Positions 7,099-14,173 are shown, counted from the first letter of the stretch. The stretch: 64,000 nt of DNA from Methylobacterium sp. J-070 (GCF_022829385.1 NZ_JAKSXX010000053.1:1-64000); one strand, 5' to 3'. Notes: generated from the sequence alone by a model not told the origin. Numbers and translations: made by a program.

Positions 7099-7410
7099 AT
7101 GGCCATGATTGAGCAAGCCCCACGGGTCGCGAGAGAGTTTCACGTTGGTCCGTTCGGAGACCGTTATGCACTGACGCGAGATCTCAAAACTGGGCAGCCC
7201 TACGTGCTACACCGCGCCCGCGATGACGAGCCGGAGGTCGAGCTGGACCTCGGGGCCTTCCTCGTCCTGTTCCAAGGTCAGGAACGGGATAACCTGCTGC
7301 GGCTGATCGCGTCGCTGCTGCCTGATGATGAGGTAACGATGCGCGATGCCACCAATGTCGTTCGACCGCCGCGGTTCATGTCGCGGTGGATGTCGGCTCG
7401 GCCCGCCTGA
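7099..7410 (+). CDS. Hypothetical protein, 103 aa
   Basis: The 103-residue product is read from ATG 7099 (ATG 7105 is also possible; an upstream start at 7015 would run through the GTTGYCC operator region). It contains REFHVGPFGDRYALTRD, LHRARDDEPEVELDLGAFL and QGQERDNLLRLIASLLPDDE. The mix of strands then helices suggests a small soluble domain, but I do not recognise a family. It is transcribed away from the ribbon-helix-helix gene and may be controlled by the repeats between them. Confidence 0.5.
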   Translation: MAMIEQAPRVAREFHVGPFGDRYALTRDLKTGQPYVLHRARDDEPEVELDLGAFLVLFQGQERDNLLRLIASLLPDDEVTMRDATNVVRPPRFMSRWMSARPA

Positions 7411-7514
7411 AATCCGTTGGCCGATTGAACGATACCTCTCCACAATTTGGGGGACGATAGCGGCGGTCCTCAGCGATAGAACGCGCATGCGTATCCCGGC
7501 AGAGGCCCTTTCTA

Positions 7515-7757
7515 ATGAGGCTCGATCTCGACCTTCCTGGCAGCTGGATCATCGATCCCGAAGACGTGGCACTGCGCATCGGTGTGAGTCCGGCTGCCCT
7601 GAAGCGCTCCGTCGTTGAGGGAAACGCCAGGCTGCTGATTGTTCCCGGAAGCTGGGTGGGTGCGGGTAGCTCACGCGTCACCGTTCACCTGTACGACGGC
7701 GGATGGCAGGGCACGTTCGATCGGAGCGGGCAGCTTGTGGCTGATCACGTCTGGTAA
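7515..7757 (+). CDS. Small protein, possibly DUF6522-like
   Basis: The 80-residue product has WIIDPEDVALRIGVSPAALK, a short helix-turn-helix-like element, then a beta-rich half with SSRVTVHLYDGGWQGTFDRSG. This order of DPxDVAxRLGLSP and a terminal strand pair resembles the DUF6522 family of small alphaproteobacterial proteins. The match is from memory of the pattern and is tentative. No function is known for that family. The gene stands alone between two intergenic stretches of about 100 nt. Confidence 0.5.
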   Translation: MRLDLDLPGSWIIDPEDVALRIGVSPAALKRSVVEGNARLLIVPGSWVGAGSSRVTVHLYDGGWQGTFDRSGQLVADHVW

Positions 7758-7861
7758 TCGACGCCCTCAATGCGGATCCCGTGGCCATTCGACACGCGCG
7801 GATTGAAACCGGACCTTTCGGAGCGGACGTCGCTTTCACGATACGAGAGCGAGAAATTCAG

Positions 7862-7990
7862 ATGCCCATTCATCATGACAACCACGCTCCGAGCGGCTGG
7901 AAAACCTTGATCGTCGCCGCAACGGGCGCGTTCGGCTTCTTCATGATCGTGTGGATGCTCTACCTGGCCAACTCAGCTTCTGGGCAATAG
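7862..7990 (+). CDS. Small membrane protein, 42 aa
   Basis: A 42-residue frame starts at ATG 7862; an in-frame start at 7781 is less likely because the extra residues look random. The product has a histidine-rich N-terminus (MPIHHDNHAPSGWK) then one long hydrophobic span (TLIVAATGAFGFFMIVWMLYLA). It is predicted to be single-pass in the inner membrane. No family is recognised; small cargo membrane proteins are frequent in this element. Confidence 0.5.
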   Translation: MPIHHDNHAPSGWKTLIVAATGAFGFFMIVWMLYLANSASGQ

Positions 7991-8021
7991 CGCTTAGTTT
8001 CATCCCGTCACCACCACGCTG

Positions 8022-8135
8022 CTAGGCGCCATCAGATCGAGTCGCGCCTGCCAGCGCCCGCTCCGCGCCGACGCGGAATGCCTCGATCTCGGCGGGCGCA
8101 GCTGGCAGCTCGACCCTCTGCTCGGCGGGCATCAT
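8022..8135 (-). CDS. Small divergent protein of cassette copy 1, 37 aa
   Basis: A minus-strand frame of 37 residues starts at ATG 8135 (or 8132) with MMPAEQRVELPAAPAEIEAF. A shorter divergent frame with a matching start, MAPAEQAEYAKAD, occurs at 8606-8650 in the second copy of this cassette. The repeat of a similar start at the same place relative to the neighbouring block is the only evidence that it is a gene. No family is recognised. Confidence 0.35.
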   Translation of the reverse strand: MMPAEQRVELPAAPAEIEAFRVGAERALAGATRSDGA

Positions 8136-8147
8136 GACAACACCGTG

Positions 8148-8176
8148 GAACTTTGCGCCGTCGAGCGCGTGCTACG
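8148..8176. repeat. Conserved intergenic block, copy 1
   Basis: The block begins GGAACTTTGCGCC and ends GTGCTACGTAAG. A matching block at 8661-8693 begins GGAACTTTGTGCC and ends GTGCTAGGTATG. Both lie between a divergent small frame and a plus-strand gene that starts MN[SN]IK, so they probably contain the shared promoter or operator of the duplicated cassette. Confidence 0.5.
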
Positions 8177-8221
8177 TAAGTCATGATGCGGCGATATCCG
8201 CTGCTCTATCTGGTAGATCTG

Positions 8222-8590
8222 ATGAATAGCATCAAAAGACTGTTTTCTCAGTTCGGCGAATTTATGTCGGCTAGACCTGGTCAGATGGAAAACCGTCAAT
8301 TGCTTGTTTCTGAAGATGGTAGAGGTTACGGCGCAAAGCCGGCCAAAACGCCCAAGGACTTCACCGGCGACTATCGCACGGCGACCGATATGCTGAGGGA
8401 GCGGATCAACAAGCGCTTCCCGGATAACTTCCATGCTCGGGTCGGATCGAACGCGAACAGCATGCGGGATTTCGGCGACGAGCGTGCCGGTGCGATCGAT
8501 GCCTCGTCAGCCGCAATAGCTGCGGCTCTGCGCAACGGTGCGACGGCCAAGCAGGCAGCCGATGCGGGCGCGGCCAGCGTCGGCATTTGA
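8222..8590 (+). CDS. Unknown protein, full-length cassette copy 1
   Basis: The 122-residue product starts at ATG 8222 (MNSIKRLFSQFGEFMSARPG); this start matches that of the second copy, MNNIKGLFSKVASFVSARTT. The middle region (FTGDYRTATDMLRERINKRF then PDNFHARVGSNANS) is charged. The C-terminus, AIAAALRNGATAKQAADAGA then ASVGI, is an Ala-rich helix. No signal peptide or membrane span is clear. I do not recognise a family. Retention of the N- and C-terminal ends but not the middle in the decayed second copy suggests those ends are conserved modules. Confidence 0.6.
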   Translation: MNSIKRLFSQFGEFMSARPGQMENRQLLVSEDGRGYGAKPAKTPKDFTGDYRTATDMLRERINKRFPDNFHARVGSNANSMRDFGDERAGAIDASSAAIAAALRNGATAKQAADAGAASVGI

Positions 8591-8605
8591 GTGGATAGAC
8601 GTGTG

Positions 8606-8650
8606 TCAGCGATCAGCCTTCGCGTACTCGGCCTGTTCAGCGGGCGCCAT
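8606..8650 (-). pseudogene. Truncated divergent frame of cassette copy 2
   Basis: A 14-residue frame starts MAPAEQAEYAKAD and stops early. It corresponds to the start of the 37-residue divergent frame at 8135 (MMPAEQRVELPA). It occupies the same position relative to the GGAACTTTG block. I read it as a truncated copy. Confidence 0.35.
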
Positions 8651-8660
8651 TGCGGCGCCA

Positions 8661-8693
8661 GGGAACTTTGTGCCCGCTCGCGGGTGCTAGGTA
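8661..8693. repeat. Conserved intergenic block, copy 2
   Basis: This is the second copy of the GGAACTTTG...GTGCTA block described at 8148-8176. It precedes the decayed copy 2 gene by about 45 nt. Confidence 0.45.
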
Positions 8694-8735
8694 TGAGAAG
8701 AAACCTCGCCCGCAGCCCTTTTTTCGGAATTTCCC

Positions 8736-8971
8736 ATGAATAACATCAAAGGTTTGTTTTCGAAAGTTGCCTCCTTTGTATCGGCGAGGACGACCCCGCA
8801 GAGAGGTCAGAATACGTTGACGACCAGAGAAGGCAGGGTGATTGGCGGAGACGCCAGCGGCGACTCTAATAATTCTGCAAAAATGACTTTTTGATCGCAG
8901 CCGCGATCACTCAAGCACGATCAACGGCAGTTAAGCAGACCGCGGATGCCGGCGCGCTCTGCGTCGGCATC
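8736..8971 (+). pseudogene. Decayed cassette copy 2 (paralogue of 8222-8590)
   Basis: The frame starting at ATG 8736 encodes MNNIKGLFSKVASFVSARTT, clearly paralogous to the start of the 122-residue protein, but stops at 8894 after 52 residues. In another frame, right across the stop at a run of T, the sequence continues IAAAITQARSTAVKQTADAG then ALCVGI, paralogous to the C-terminus AIAAALRNGATAKQAADAGA then ASVGI. The whole middle of about 60 codons is missing. An internal deletion plus a frame change in a tandem duplicate explains this best. The 52-residue product may still be made. Confidence 0.6.
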
Positions 8972-8992
8972 GCAATAGCGGCTTGCGGGCGG

Positions 8993-9670
8993 CTAGGGCC
9001 GAGCCTCTGCTGCCCGGCGCTTCCGATCCTCCTGCGCGTCCCCGAGTGCGATGGCGATGTCGCTGGCCGGCACGTGCTTGAGCCTCGGAATGAGTTCGAG
9101 AAGCATCGCGCGCGGGATCGCTGCGACGATCAGCTCAGCGGCGCGTCTACCAGCTTCCTTCCGATCCGCATCGGTCAGATGAGCGTAGTGCTTCGTCCAG
9201 ACGCTCCGGATGATGTCGTTCCGCTGCGGCTTAGTGATGTAGCCAATGCGGAATAGCTCGCGGGCCGCTCCTTCCTGCCAATCAGGGTTGTCCTTCGCCT
9301 CATCCCAGACCTGCTTCAATACGCTGAAGTCATGCTCGGCCTGAGGCGATAGGGGCTTCCTAGCCGCCGCGGCGCGCTTCGGTCCGGTGGCCTCGCCCGC
9401 CGCCTCCCGCATGCTCAAACCCGCAACGCGTTGCGCTTTTGCCAAGTCGCCTTCGACGTGCCGGGCGATCCGCATGTAGAGCTGCGCCGTCCTGGGCGAG
9501 ACCGTCGTGTTCAGCCGGAGCCAGGCGTCCCAACCTCCGTGCGGTGTCGTCTCCTTGGCCTGGGCGAGCAGCCGACCGCACTCGACGGCGTAGCGGGCGC
9601 CCTCGCGCTTGGCAGCCTCGACACCGGCATGGGCGGCGTTGATGGCGCTGGCGATATTGGACTGGGTCAT
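8993..9670 (-). CDS. DUF3102-like protein
   Basis: The 225-residue product starts at ATG 9670, 8 nt after GGAGG; upstream GTG and ATG alternatives are less well placed. The N-terminal 80 residues (AGVEAAKREGARYAVECGRL then LLNTTVSPRTAQLYMRIA in part) resemble the DUF3102 domain found in plasmid and phage proteins near replication genes: a helical region followed by a TAQLYMRIA helix-turn-helix-like end. Residues 115-225 are charged and helical. It follows the DUF3987 gene in the same direction, separated by the large inverted-repeat array, so it may bind that array. That role is an inference. Confidence 0.6.
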   Translation of the reverse strand: MTQSNIASAINAAHAGVEAAKREGARYAVECGRLLAQAKETTPHGGWDAWLRLNTTVSPRTAQLYMRIARHVEGDLAKAQRVAGLSMREAAGEATGPKRAAAARKPLSPQAEHDFSVLKQVWDEAKDNPDWQEGAARELFRIGYITKPQRNDIIRSVWTKHYAHLTDADRKEAGRRAAELIVAAIPRAMLLELIPRLKHVPASDIAIALGDAQEDRKRRAAEARP

Positions 9671-9700
9671 CTCCATCCCTCCGTTGCTCACGAAACCGGG

Positions 9701-9823
9701 TTCAAAAATGCGGTTTTGCAGATGCCCCGTGCGAAACTTGCGAAATCTGCGAAAGTCCGTGGGCTCAGAGCGTGAACTTTCGCAGAATTCGCAATCTTCG
9801 CAGGGGGCATGCGGATTTTTGAA
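9701..9823. repeat. Large dyad with six TGCGAA boxes; candidate origin
   Basis: Two 35-bp arms, 9722-9756 and 9776-9810, are inverted repeats matching at 31 of 35 positions around a 19-bp spacer. The left arm holds TGCGAAA at 9730, 9739 and 9748; the right arm holds the same core, TGCGAA, three times on the other strand, again every 9 bp. Outside these, 13-bp flanks (9701-9713 and 9811-9823, with TTCAAAAAT) are also inverted copies. It lies between the DUF3987 gene and the DUF3102-like gene. Candidate roles are iteron-type replication origin, operator for the DUF3102-like protein, or a long RNA hairpin. Confidence 0.6.
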
Positions 9824-9830
9824 AAGTCGC

Positions 9831-11333
9831 TCATCCCCGCGAACCCCTGCCGGAAATCCTGATCAGGCGCGGCCGCTCGCTTACTTCCTCGACGAGGTTG
9901 TGCTCGATCAGGGTGCGGACCGCGGCATCGGCTTCCTTCTTCGTGCGGGTCGGTGCCGGGCCGAGCCGCAGCACGTCGCTGAACTTCACCGCCACCTCGT
10001 TGCGGTTGCCGAGCCAGTCGAGCAGGGCTTGCGCCCGGAGTAGCGCGGGATCAGTTCGGCACGCCTGCTGAAGCCGCAGCGCCTCGTCGGTGTACCAGGT
10101 TGTCAAGCGCACCGCGGAGGCCATGATCTCGGCCGAGATCTCCAGGGCGTGCTCGTCCGCCACGATGGCCAGCACTCCGGCGATCCGGGCAGCATGCTCG
10201 GCGGCCTTGGCGGCGAAGTCGCGGATCGGACGGAAGTCACCGCCGGCACCGCAGCGCTCCTCGATCCAGTTGTAGAAGTCCCGCCACCGATCCTCGGCTG
10301 CGCTGCTCATCGCAAGCTCGCGCGGCGTCAGACCCTGCACGCGATCCGCCTCTGGCGCCTTCTCCAGCAGGTTCAGCATGCAGGCGTGGTAGCGCCGGAT
10401 CTGATCGGCATCGTCCGTGGTCACCGCCCGGAACAGGCGCGTGCCGGCGATGCTGTCGGGAGCCGCCACGAGGATGCGCGACAGCAGGCCCTGGTCCCGC
10501 AAGACCGGATCCGACAGAAAGGCCGCCGCCGCGTCGGGCTGCACCATCAGATGCATGGCCAGCCGGCGCCCCTTCAGGATCGACACCCCGTCGAGAGCCC
10601 GCACCCGCGTGACGGGCTTGCCATCCCACAGGATGGAGAAGCCGGCGGCCGTGCGCAGGCGGTTCTCGGCCGCCATGCCATGCCCACCGGTGAACTGGCC
10701 GCCCTCTGCCGTGAACACCCCGAGTGCGGGCGGCATGCTGGGCCAGCCTTTCACCAGCCCTTCGAAGGTCGGCTCAGCGGAGGTGAGCACGGGCCGCACT
10801 GGTGCCTGCGGTTCGGGCCCGAGGTCCGTCAGCAAGACTTTGCGGGCCTCAAACACCAGCTTCCGATCGCCCTCGATCTTCTTCTTCTCCGCTGTCCATG
10901 CGGCATGCGTGACCGTCCAGTCCTGATAGTCGCGGCCGTGCATCTCCTGCAGCGCATCCTCACGCCGGGAAACCGACCACAAGGCCTCGTTGTCGGTGGT
11001 AGTCTTGCGGTCCCCGGAGAAGGCGCTGCTGACGAGATAGAGGCTGAGCGGACGGCGCTGCCCATAGGGCATGCGCACATCGGCATGGGCCTGTGCGGCG
11101 AGCGAGGCAGCGGCGAGCACCGACTGGGCGGCGATGGCGGACGGCGCCTGGACCTTGCGGGCGATGGCGCGGGCGGCCTGACCCAGGATCGGACCGAGGG
11201 CGTCGAGCGGGTACGGTTCGGCGGGCGGTAGCGGCGGGAACAGGGGCAGCGGCTCTGGACGCGCCGGGCCAAGATTGTCCTGTTCGATAGGACGTGACCG
11301 TTCCAGCTCGACGGCAAATTCCTGCGCTCTCAT
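9831..11333 (-). CDS. DUF3987 primase/helicase-like replication protein
   Basis: The 500-residue product starts at ATG 11333 behind GGAGG. It matches the DUF3987 (YfjI) family of phage and plasmid proteins: DALGPILGQAARAIARKVQA, SVLAAASLAAQAHADV, a Walker-like SSAFSGDRKTTTD (near residue 100), then FTAEGGQF, LWDGKPVTRVR and LLSRILVAAPDS. These proteins are thought to act in replication of the element, as D5/primase-like ATPases. The C-terminal 80 residues form a winged-helix-like segment (ALLDWLGNRNEVAVKFSDVL). It overlaps the stop of the 97-residue gene upstream by 4 nt. Confidence 0.8.
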   Translation of the reverse strand: MRAQEFAVELERSRPIEQDNLGPARPEPLPLFPPLPPAEPYPLDALGPILGQAARAIARKVQAPSAIAAQSVLAAASLAAQAHADVRMPYGQRRPLSLYLVSSAFSGDRKTTTDNEALWSVSRREDALQEMHGRDYQDWTVTHAAWTAEKKKIEGDRKLVFEARKVLLTDLGPEPQAPVRPVLTSAEPTFEGLVKGWPSMPPALGVFTAEGGQFTGGHGMAAENRLRTAAGFSILWDGKPVTRVRALDGVSILKGRRLAMHLMVQPDAAAAFLSDPVLRDQGLLSRILVAAPDSIAGTRLFRAVTTDDADQIRRYHACMLNLLEKAPEADRVQGLTPRELAMSSAAEDRWRDFYNWIEERCGAGGDFRPIRDFAAKAAEHAARIAGVLAIVADEHALEISAEIMASAVRLTTWYTDEALRLQQACRTDPALLRAQALLDWLGNRNEVAVKFSDVLRLGPAPTRTKKEADAAVRTLIEHNLVEEVSERPRLIRISGRGSRG

Positions 11334-11623
11334 ACGCACGCCTCCGAATTCGAATGAGGATGGGAGACGGGCGCTGGCTTCCGCCGTTGGTGTTCGCGCT
11401 CGGTTTGATCGGCAAGGTCGCCGAGCAGGTTGAGAGCGGCCCTGAATTCGGCCGCGCAGCACTTGAGCGTGTAGCGAAGCCCGGCATCGTCGCGCAGGGC
11501 AGCGTAGTCGCCGGCCATGTTGGCGCGCATGCTGACGAGCGCCATCAGCTCGGCGATATGGGCCCGGAGCTTGTCCGGGTCGCCGTAGGCGTAATCGTCG
11601 GGATTGAGGGGGGAGGCGCTCAT
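11330..11623 (-). CDS. Hypothetical protein, 97 aa
   Basis: The 97-residue product is mostly alpha-helical and begins MSASPLNPDDYAYGDPDKLR. It has ALVSMRANMAGDYAALRDDA and AEFRAALNLLGDLADQTERE, and no membrane span. Its stop overlaps the start of the DUF3987 gene (ATGA), and its own start overlaps the end of the gene upstream, so it is part of a tightly coupled early operon. No family is recognised. Small genes ahead of DUF3987 proteins are common in related elements. Confidence 0.6.
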   Translation of the reverse strand: MSASPLNPDDYAYGDPDKLRAHIAELMALVSMRANMAGDYAALRDDAGLRYTLKCCAAEFRAALNLLGDLADQTEREHQRRKPAPVSHPHSNSEACV

Positions 11624-11829
11624 GCGCCCCTCCGCCAGTTTTCAGGCAGCTCGAAGGCGTGGGCTGCGTAGACCGCGGCGACGGCGGGGCTGCATTTCAG
11701 GCGCGCGGTGATCCGGCGCGCTTGAAGGTCGACGTGGTGTGGGTTATCTCTGAGATCGTCAGCCCCCAAGCAGACATTTCCCAGAGCCCTCGGCGTACCA
11801 GCGCCGGGGGTTCTGACGTTGTAAGTCAA
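11620..11829 (-). CDS. Hypothetical protein, about 69 aa
   Basis: The frame is open from beyond 11900, but the upstream part overlaps the AlpA-like gene in another frame. The best start is TTG 11829, just past the AlpA stop at 11831, giving LTYNVRTPGAGTPRALGNVC at the N-terminus. The C-terminal part, QARRITARLKCSPAVAAVYA then AHAFELPENWRR, looks like a real amphipathic helix with a conserved aromatic end. It overlaps the next gene by 4 nt. No family is recognised and the start is uncertain. Confidence 0.5.
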   Translation of the reverse strand: MTYNVRTPGAGTPRALGNVCLGADDLRDNPHHVDLQARRITARLKCSPAVAAVYAAHAFELPENWRRGA

Positions 11830-11830
11830 G

Positions 11831-12046
11831 TTATGCGGCCTCCTTCCGTGAAGCCTGCCGGACCTCGAAGGCCTGCAGATCAGAAAGCCGCCAGTAGCGG
11901 CGTCCATTGATGCGGATCGGCTGCGGGAAGCCGAGGCAGTCGTCCTTCAGCCACCGGAAAATCGTCATGTCGCTGACCTGATAGCGGGCCAGGACTTGGG
12001 CCGCCGGCAGCATGTCTTCGGGAGATCGTTGGGTACGTGCGTTCAT
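11831..12046 (-). CDS. AlpA-type HTH protein (excisionase or activator)
   Basis: The 71-residue product has a MerR-like winged HTH of the AlpA/HTH_17 type: LPAAQVLARYQVSDMTIFRW, then FPQPIRINGRRYWRLSDLQA. The last part (IxxRRYWRxSDLxAF) is the typical wing and helix. In P4-like elements AlpA activates integrase expression and acts as, or substitutes for, an excisionase. It lies two genes from the integrase in the same direction and begins the run of early genes toward DUF3987. ATG 12046 is supported by AGGAGCGGCGC upstream. Confidence 0.8.
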   Translation of the reverse strand: MNARTQRSPEDMLPAAQVLARYQVSDMTIFRWLKDDCLGFPQPIRINGRRYWRLSDLQAFEVRQASRKEAA

Positions 12047-12131
12047 TGCGCCGCTCCTTTGAGGAACACGCTGTCTATTGATGCCAGTTGTTGGACGGTG
12101 TCAGCCGGGAATGGCCGGAAATGGTCGGAAA

Positions 12132-12719
12132 CTAGTCGACCGGCTGCCCTGTTTTAAATGCCAAGTAGAGGGGTCCCAGATGCTCCTTCAGCTGAGTATC
12201 ACCTGGACAGTCGTCCCCGAACCAATCCTCAATGTAGCGAACTAAGTCAGCTTGCTTTTTTGGAACGCCTTCGTGGTGCATCCAGCGCGCCGCTTCGATG
12301 AGGCACTTCTCCCAGTCGAAGTCACCGCCGCGCCCGCCACGGCCTTTCCGCTTTGCGCTTCGGCTATCTGCAATCGCCACTTCTCTGTGCTCAGACATGG
12401 GCCAAACTTCGGCGACCTCACCACGCGATAGATAAACAAAACAGTTCCCGAAGGACGCGAAGGGATGTCCTGGTTTGAAGCCTGGATGAACTCGCCCTGA
12501 GATGGGCGGCATGATCCTTATCTCATTCCAAGTCGATTTATCTAAATCCATCCACTTATCTGTCTTGCCGGATGGATCGATAATCCGGAGCATCGATTGG
12601 ACCCTGCCATCGCGCAGGGCCGAATTGATCTCAAAGGCAGCTATAGATGCAGATCCTGTTCTCGCTTCAACTAGTTTGAACGCATCTGACAGCAGACATG
12701 CATCTTGAATGGATGTCAT
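12132..12719 (-). CDS. Unknown protein downstream of integrase
   Basis: The 195-residue product starts at ATG 12719, overlapping the integrase stop as ATGA, so it is co-translated with it. The N-terminal half contains TSIQDACLLSDAFKLVEART and RIIDPSGKTDKWMDLDKSTW. A central basic linker (SAKRKGRGGRGG) is followed by DWEKCLIEAARWMHHEGVPK and DLVRYIEDWFGDD, a helical C-terminal module that looks DNA-associated. Its base composition is visibly lower in GC than its neighbours, consistent with recent transfer. No family is recognised. It may be a cargo or regulatory gene. Confidence 0.6.
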   Translation of the reverse strand: MTSIQDACLLSDAFKLVEARTGSASIAAFEINSALRDGRVQSMLRIIDPSGKTDKWMDLDKSTWNEIRIMPPISGRVHPGFKPGHPFASFGNCFVYLSRGEVAEVWPMSEHREVAIADSRSAKRKGRGGRGGDFDWEKCLIEAARWMHHEGVPKKQADLVRYIEDWFGDDCPGDTQLKEHLGPLYLAFKTGQPVD

Positions 12720-13960
12720 GGTCTGCGTTCTCCAGAGAGCGAAGCAACATATGCCGCCCAAGCCTCCAGCGCTGCGCGCTTCTCCGGCCCGTAGCTATGC
12801 CGATTATAGACAGCTGCTACACCGCTGATGGTGCCGTTACGGTGGTTCAGCACGGCCTCAACGACATGCGGTTCGATACCGAGTCGCGCCATGCCGGTGG
12901 CTGCTGTGCGACGCAGATCGTGGAACCGCCAAGGCTCTATCTGAACGGTATCAGCATCGGAGCCGTCGGTTTCAGCGTCGGCGCGCGCCAGCGCGAGCAT
13001 AGTAGCGTCGACTCGGCTCTTGGCCTTACCGAAGCCGGAAATACCGGTTTTGCCCGTCGTGCTGATGAGATACCCGGCCTGTCCTGCCACTCGCGGCATC
13101 GAACCCAGAATAGCTTGGACTGCGGCGCTCAACGGCACATCGTGAGCTTTGTCGTTCTTCGCCCGCTGGCTCGGGACCGTCCACAGCGCGCCGCCTTCGC
13201 GCAGCTCGACCCGCCGCATCTTCGCGACCTCGTCTCGGCGCTGAGCCGTCAGCAATAGGATCTGCACGAACGGACCGAACGGCCAGCCGATCGACGCGCA
13301 GGCCCGCCCGAGCAGGCGCAGTTCGTCGTCGCTCAGGACCCTGTCGCGGCTCGTCTCAACAGCCGGCGCTTTGATCCGCACGCACGGGTTCGCATCAATG
13401 ACGCCCCGATCGGCGGCCCAGTTGAACAGCTTGGACAGCGCCGCCAGCGTCCGGTTGGCCGCCACTGGCGTTCCGGCATCCACGATCCCGTCGAGGAGGC
13501 CGATCACGTCGCGACGGCCGATGTCCTGGATCTTCCGGCCGTCCCAGACCGGCAGCACCTTGGTTCGCAGAATGCGGATGGTCTCCTCGGCCGTGCGTGG
13601 CCGGTTCCGAGGTTTCACATGCCGCTCGATGAAACTGTCGATCACCGAGCCGATCAGGTCGCGCGTCGGCAAGGGTGCGGCAACCTTGCGTTCCGCAACC
13701 GGGTCCTGCCCTAGTGACACGGACTGGAGTGCCGCCCTCCCCTCGGTTCGAGCTTTGGCCAGATCGAGAGCCGGGTAAGCGCCGAGAGTGAGTTTCCGGG
13801 TCCGGCCATCATGCCGGTATCGGACCGCCCAGCTTTTTGCGCCGGACGGCTGGATGATGAAGTACAGGCCCGGCAGCGTCGCGTCCGGGATCTCCAACCG
13901 GCGCGCAGCGTCCGGTTTCAGGCGTTCGATGGCTTGCACGGTCAGGACTCGCGCTGCCAC
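12716..13960 (-). CDS. int: P4-type tyrosine integrase
   Basis: The 414-residue protein is a tyrosine recombinase of the P4 type. Residues 1-90 form the DUF4102 arm-binding domain (IPDATLPGLYFIIQPSGAKS, KLTLGAYPALDLAKAR). A SAM-like core-binding domain follows to about 195, then the catalytic domain with R241 (LLLTAQR), H347 and R350 (FHDLR), H373 (LNHR) and nucleophile Y385 (AVYNRHSY). All catalytic residues are present, so it is probably active. It starts with GTG behind GGAGG. The start faces the tRNA-His fragment 140 bp away, the usual placement of an integrase beside its attachment site. Confidence 0.95.
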   Translation of the reverse strand: MAARVLTVQAIERLKPDAARRLEIPDATLPGLYFIIQPSGAKSWAVRYRHDGRTRKLTLGAYPALDLAKARTEGRAALQSVSLGQDPVAERKVAAPLPTRDLIGSVIDSFIERHVKPRNRPRTAEETIRILRTKVLPVWDGRKIQDIGRRDVIGLLDGIVDAGTPVAANRTLAALSKLFNWAADRGVIDANPCVRIKAPAVETSRDRVLSDDELRLLGRACASIGWPFGPFVQILLLTAQRRDEVAKMRRVELREGGALWTVPSQRAKNDKAHDVPLSAAVQAILGSMPRVAGQAGYLISTTGKTGISGFGKAKSRVDATMLALARADAETDGSDADTVQIEPWRFHDLRRTAATGMARLGIEPHVVEAVLNHRNGTISGVAAVYNRHSYGPEKRAALEAWAAYVASLSGERRP

Positions 13961-13976
13961 TCTGGTGATCCTCCAG

Positions 13977-14029
13977 GGTAACCAGGGGTAACAGAAACCG
14001 GGCGTTATGCCCTGTTACCCAGTGTTACT
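13977..14029. repeat. Inverted GTAAC repeats, candidate integrase arm sites
   Basis: Two 18-bp segments, 13977-13994 and 14012-14029, are inverted copies matching at 14 of 18 positions; each holds two GTAAC units. Between them GGGCGTTATGCCC forms a small hairpin. They lie between the integrase start and the attachment site, where arm-binding sites for P4-type integrases and their autoregulation are expected. Confidence 0.45.
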
Positions 14030-14099
14030 AACGAAGCATCACAATGGCAGTTTTTGCTAGGTCTGGCAAAGCCGTTGACCGATCCCGAACCACCTGAAT

Positions 14100-14173
14100 G
14101 TTAGGGCTTGTTTTGCTCCCTAACCAGATTGTGGATCTGGGGGTCCCCCGTTCGAGCCGGGGCGGTGGTACCA
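14100..14173 (+). other. Right attachment site: 3' fragment of tRNA-His
   Basis: Bases 14123-14173 read as the 3' 51 nt of a tRNA-His: anticodon stem CCAGA/TCTGG around loop TTGTGGA (anticodon GTG), variable region, T arm CCCCG/CGGGG with TTCGAGC, acceptor strand CGGTGGT, A73 and CCA. No matching 5' half precedes it; instead GTTAGGG and CCCTAAC form a perfect 7-bp inverted repeat at 14100-14124. Integration into the 3' half of a tRNA leaves such a fragment at one end and an intact tRNA at the other. The intact gene should therefore lie left of base 1. Confidence 0.8.

Noticed and set aside
8148..8693. GGAAC motifs as EcfG promoters
   Set aside because: No CGTT is found 16-19 bp downstream of either GGAAC, so the EcfG consensus is not met.
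8880..8900. Programmed frameshift in cassette copy 2
   Set aside because: The T run could slip, but the central 60 codons are missing too, so decay is the simpler explanation.
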